A stretch of 64,000 bases of DNA, taken from positions 62,001-126,000 of the forward strand of contig JAKFWA010000055.1 of the NCBI GenBank assembly GCA_021732995.1, read 5' to 3'. Within the stretch, counting starts at the first letter, position 1. Each line of letters starts with the position of its first letter. Source of the stretch: Planctomycetaceae bacterium. GTDB taxonomy: Bacteria; Planctomycetota; Planctomycetia; Planctomycetales; Planctomycetaceae. Below are positions 63,500 through 64,000 of the stretch, piece after piece. Position numbers and translations under genes: made by a program. The notes under the pieces were generated by a model. The model searched no databases. It saw nothing but the letters and a program-made list of their open reading frames with translations, and was not told where the DNA came from.

Positions 63500-64000
63500 A
63501 TGCCACCTTTCAATCTCAGTATTTCCAGTTCGACCCCAGGCGGTCAAAAGGCGCCGTTGCGAGTTCTGGGCGTCGATCCCGGACTCAACCGCACCGGCTA
63601 CGCGATCCTGGAACAATCCGATCGTGGCCCGGTGGTGCGCGAAGGCGGCATCATCCAGACGAACCGCAAGCAGGTGCTGGCCGATCGCGTCTGCGAGATC
63701 GCTACCGGACTGAGAGAACTGATCGCCGAGTACCAGCCCGCGGTGATGGCGATTGAGCAAGTCTTCTCTCACGTGCAGAATCCCAAAACGGCGATTCTGA
63801 TGGCTCACGCGCGCGGCGTGATCCTGCTGTCCGCAGCCGAAAAGAAACTGCCCATCCAGCATTACACGCCGACGCAAATCAAACGCCTGCTTACCGGCAG
63901 CGGTCGAGCTTCGAAAGAGCAGGTACAGAACGCGATTCGTCTGGAACTGGGACTGAAGACAGTCCTCGAACCCAACGACGTGGCCGACGCCTTTGCGGTG
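63500..64000 (+). CDS. ruvC: Holliday-junction resolvase RuvC (partial, 3' end off window)
   Basis: The first 167 residues are visible. The RuvC catalytic residues are present: Asp26 in GVDPGLNRTG, Glu86 in AIEQVF, and Asp near 160-163 in NDVADAFAV. It resolves four-way DNA junctions with RuvAB. ATG 63500 gives a leader of about 19 residues before the conserved LRVLGVDPG, so an internal start such as TTG 63557 is possible. It diverges from the TPR gene. Confidence 0.92.
   Translation, partial: MPPFNLSISSSTPGGQKAPLRVLGVDPGLNRTGYAILEQSDRGPVVREGGIIQTNRKQVLADRVCEIATGLRELIAEYQPAVMAIEQVFSHVQNPKTAILMAHARGVILLSAAEKKLPIQHYTPTQIKRLLTGSGRASKEQVQNAIRLELGLKTVLEPNDVADAFAV

Noticed and set aside
1-64000. 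CRISPR arrays, prophage or integrase genes
   Set aside because: No regularly spaced direct repeats, integrase, capsid or cas genes were seen; the only mobile element is the IS630-type copy and its solo end.

Overview
The window looks like an ordinary chromosomal stretch of a planctomycete (phylum Planctomycetota). The evidence is a set of gene families typical of that group: two Tat-exported DUF1501 proteins, a DUF1559 pseudopilin-like protein ending in an H-x9-DG motif, a very long Ser/Thr kinase carrying fourteen WD40 repeats, a sulfatase, MlrC-like and SUMF1-like proteins, menaquinone synthesis by the futalosine route (mqnD), and a flagellar export cluster. Base composition is fairly G+C-rich and even. 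The only clear mobile DNA is one IS630-type element plus a separate copy of one of its ends. No rRNA, tRNA, CRISPR array or phage genes were recognised.

Layout. 1-1915 is a minus-strand operon of two SAM methyltransferases and the start of an FAD-dependent oxidoreductase that runs off the left edge. 2272-9707 holds mainly plus-strand genes: thymidine kinase, a secreted thioredoxin-fold-like protein, thiolase, a hypothetical, DUF1501, DUF1559 and a lipoprotein, with one minus-strand HD hydrolase. 9710-12708 is minus-strand tsaD and a HAD phosphatase/HerA-like ATPase fusion. 13088-20658 has a small membrane protein with its own terminator, a second DUF1501 gene, a membrane-protein pair (DUF2157/DUF4401 and GDYxxLxY), a ROK sugar kinase and an unknown membrane-anchored protein. 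20966-27779 has an FHA protein with a small partner gene, class II photolyase, an ABC ATPase, an SDR dehydrogenase, mqnD and a small hydrolase. 28087-30951 has an RND/HlyD adaptor, a membrane protein and a cupredoxin-like protein. 31492-35661 is a Tat-exported molybdenum hydroxylase operon (small, large and FAD subunits) followed by a small Cys-rich gene. 35922-39422 is the kinase. 39723-49593 has an OleC-type ligase, the IS630 element, DUF4149, MlrC, a zinc-ribbon membrane protein, ribosomal protein S1, a SUMF1-like protein and glycogen synthase. 49613-53524 is fliN-fliO-fliP-fliQ-fliR. 53659-64000 has an M24-fold protein, a sulfatase, an FHA-adenylate cyclase, a cyclic-nucleotide phosphodiesterase, murG, a long TPR protein and the start of ruvC.

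Functional links. The cyclase, the phosphodiesterase and murG lie in one direction with 88 and 2 bp gaps, which suggests that cyclic-nucleotide turnover is co-expressed with a peptidoglycan enzyme. The molybdenum hydroxylase genes overlap by 1-4 bp and resemble the periplasmic aldehyde oxidoreductase PaoABC in design. The flagellar proteins carry unusual additions: an EF-hand-like loop in FliR and three LL-type motifs in FliN. Intergenic gaps contain at least five kinds of dispersed or perfect inverted repeats; one of them (GGCGGACAATCCTGTCCGCC-type) occurs four times.
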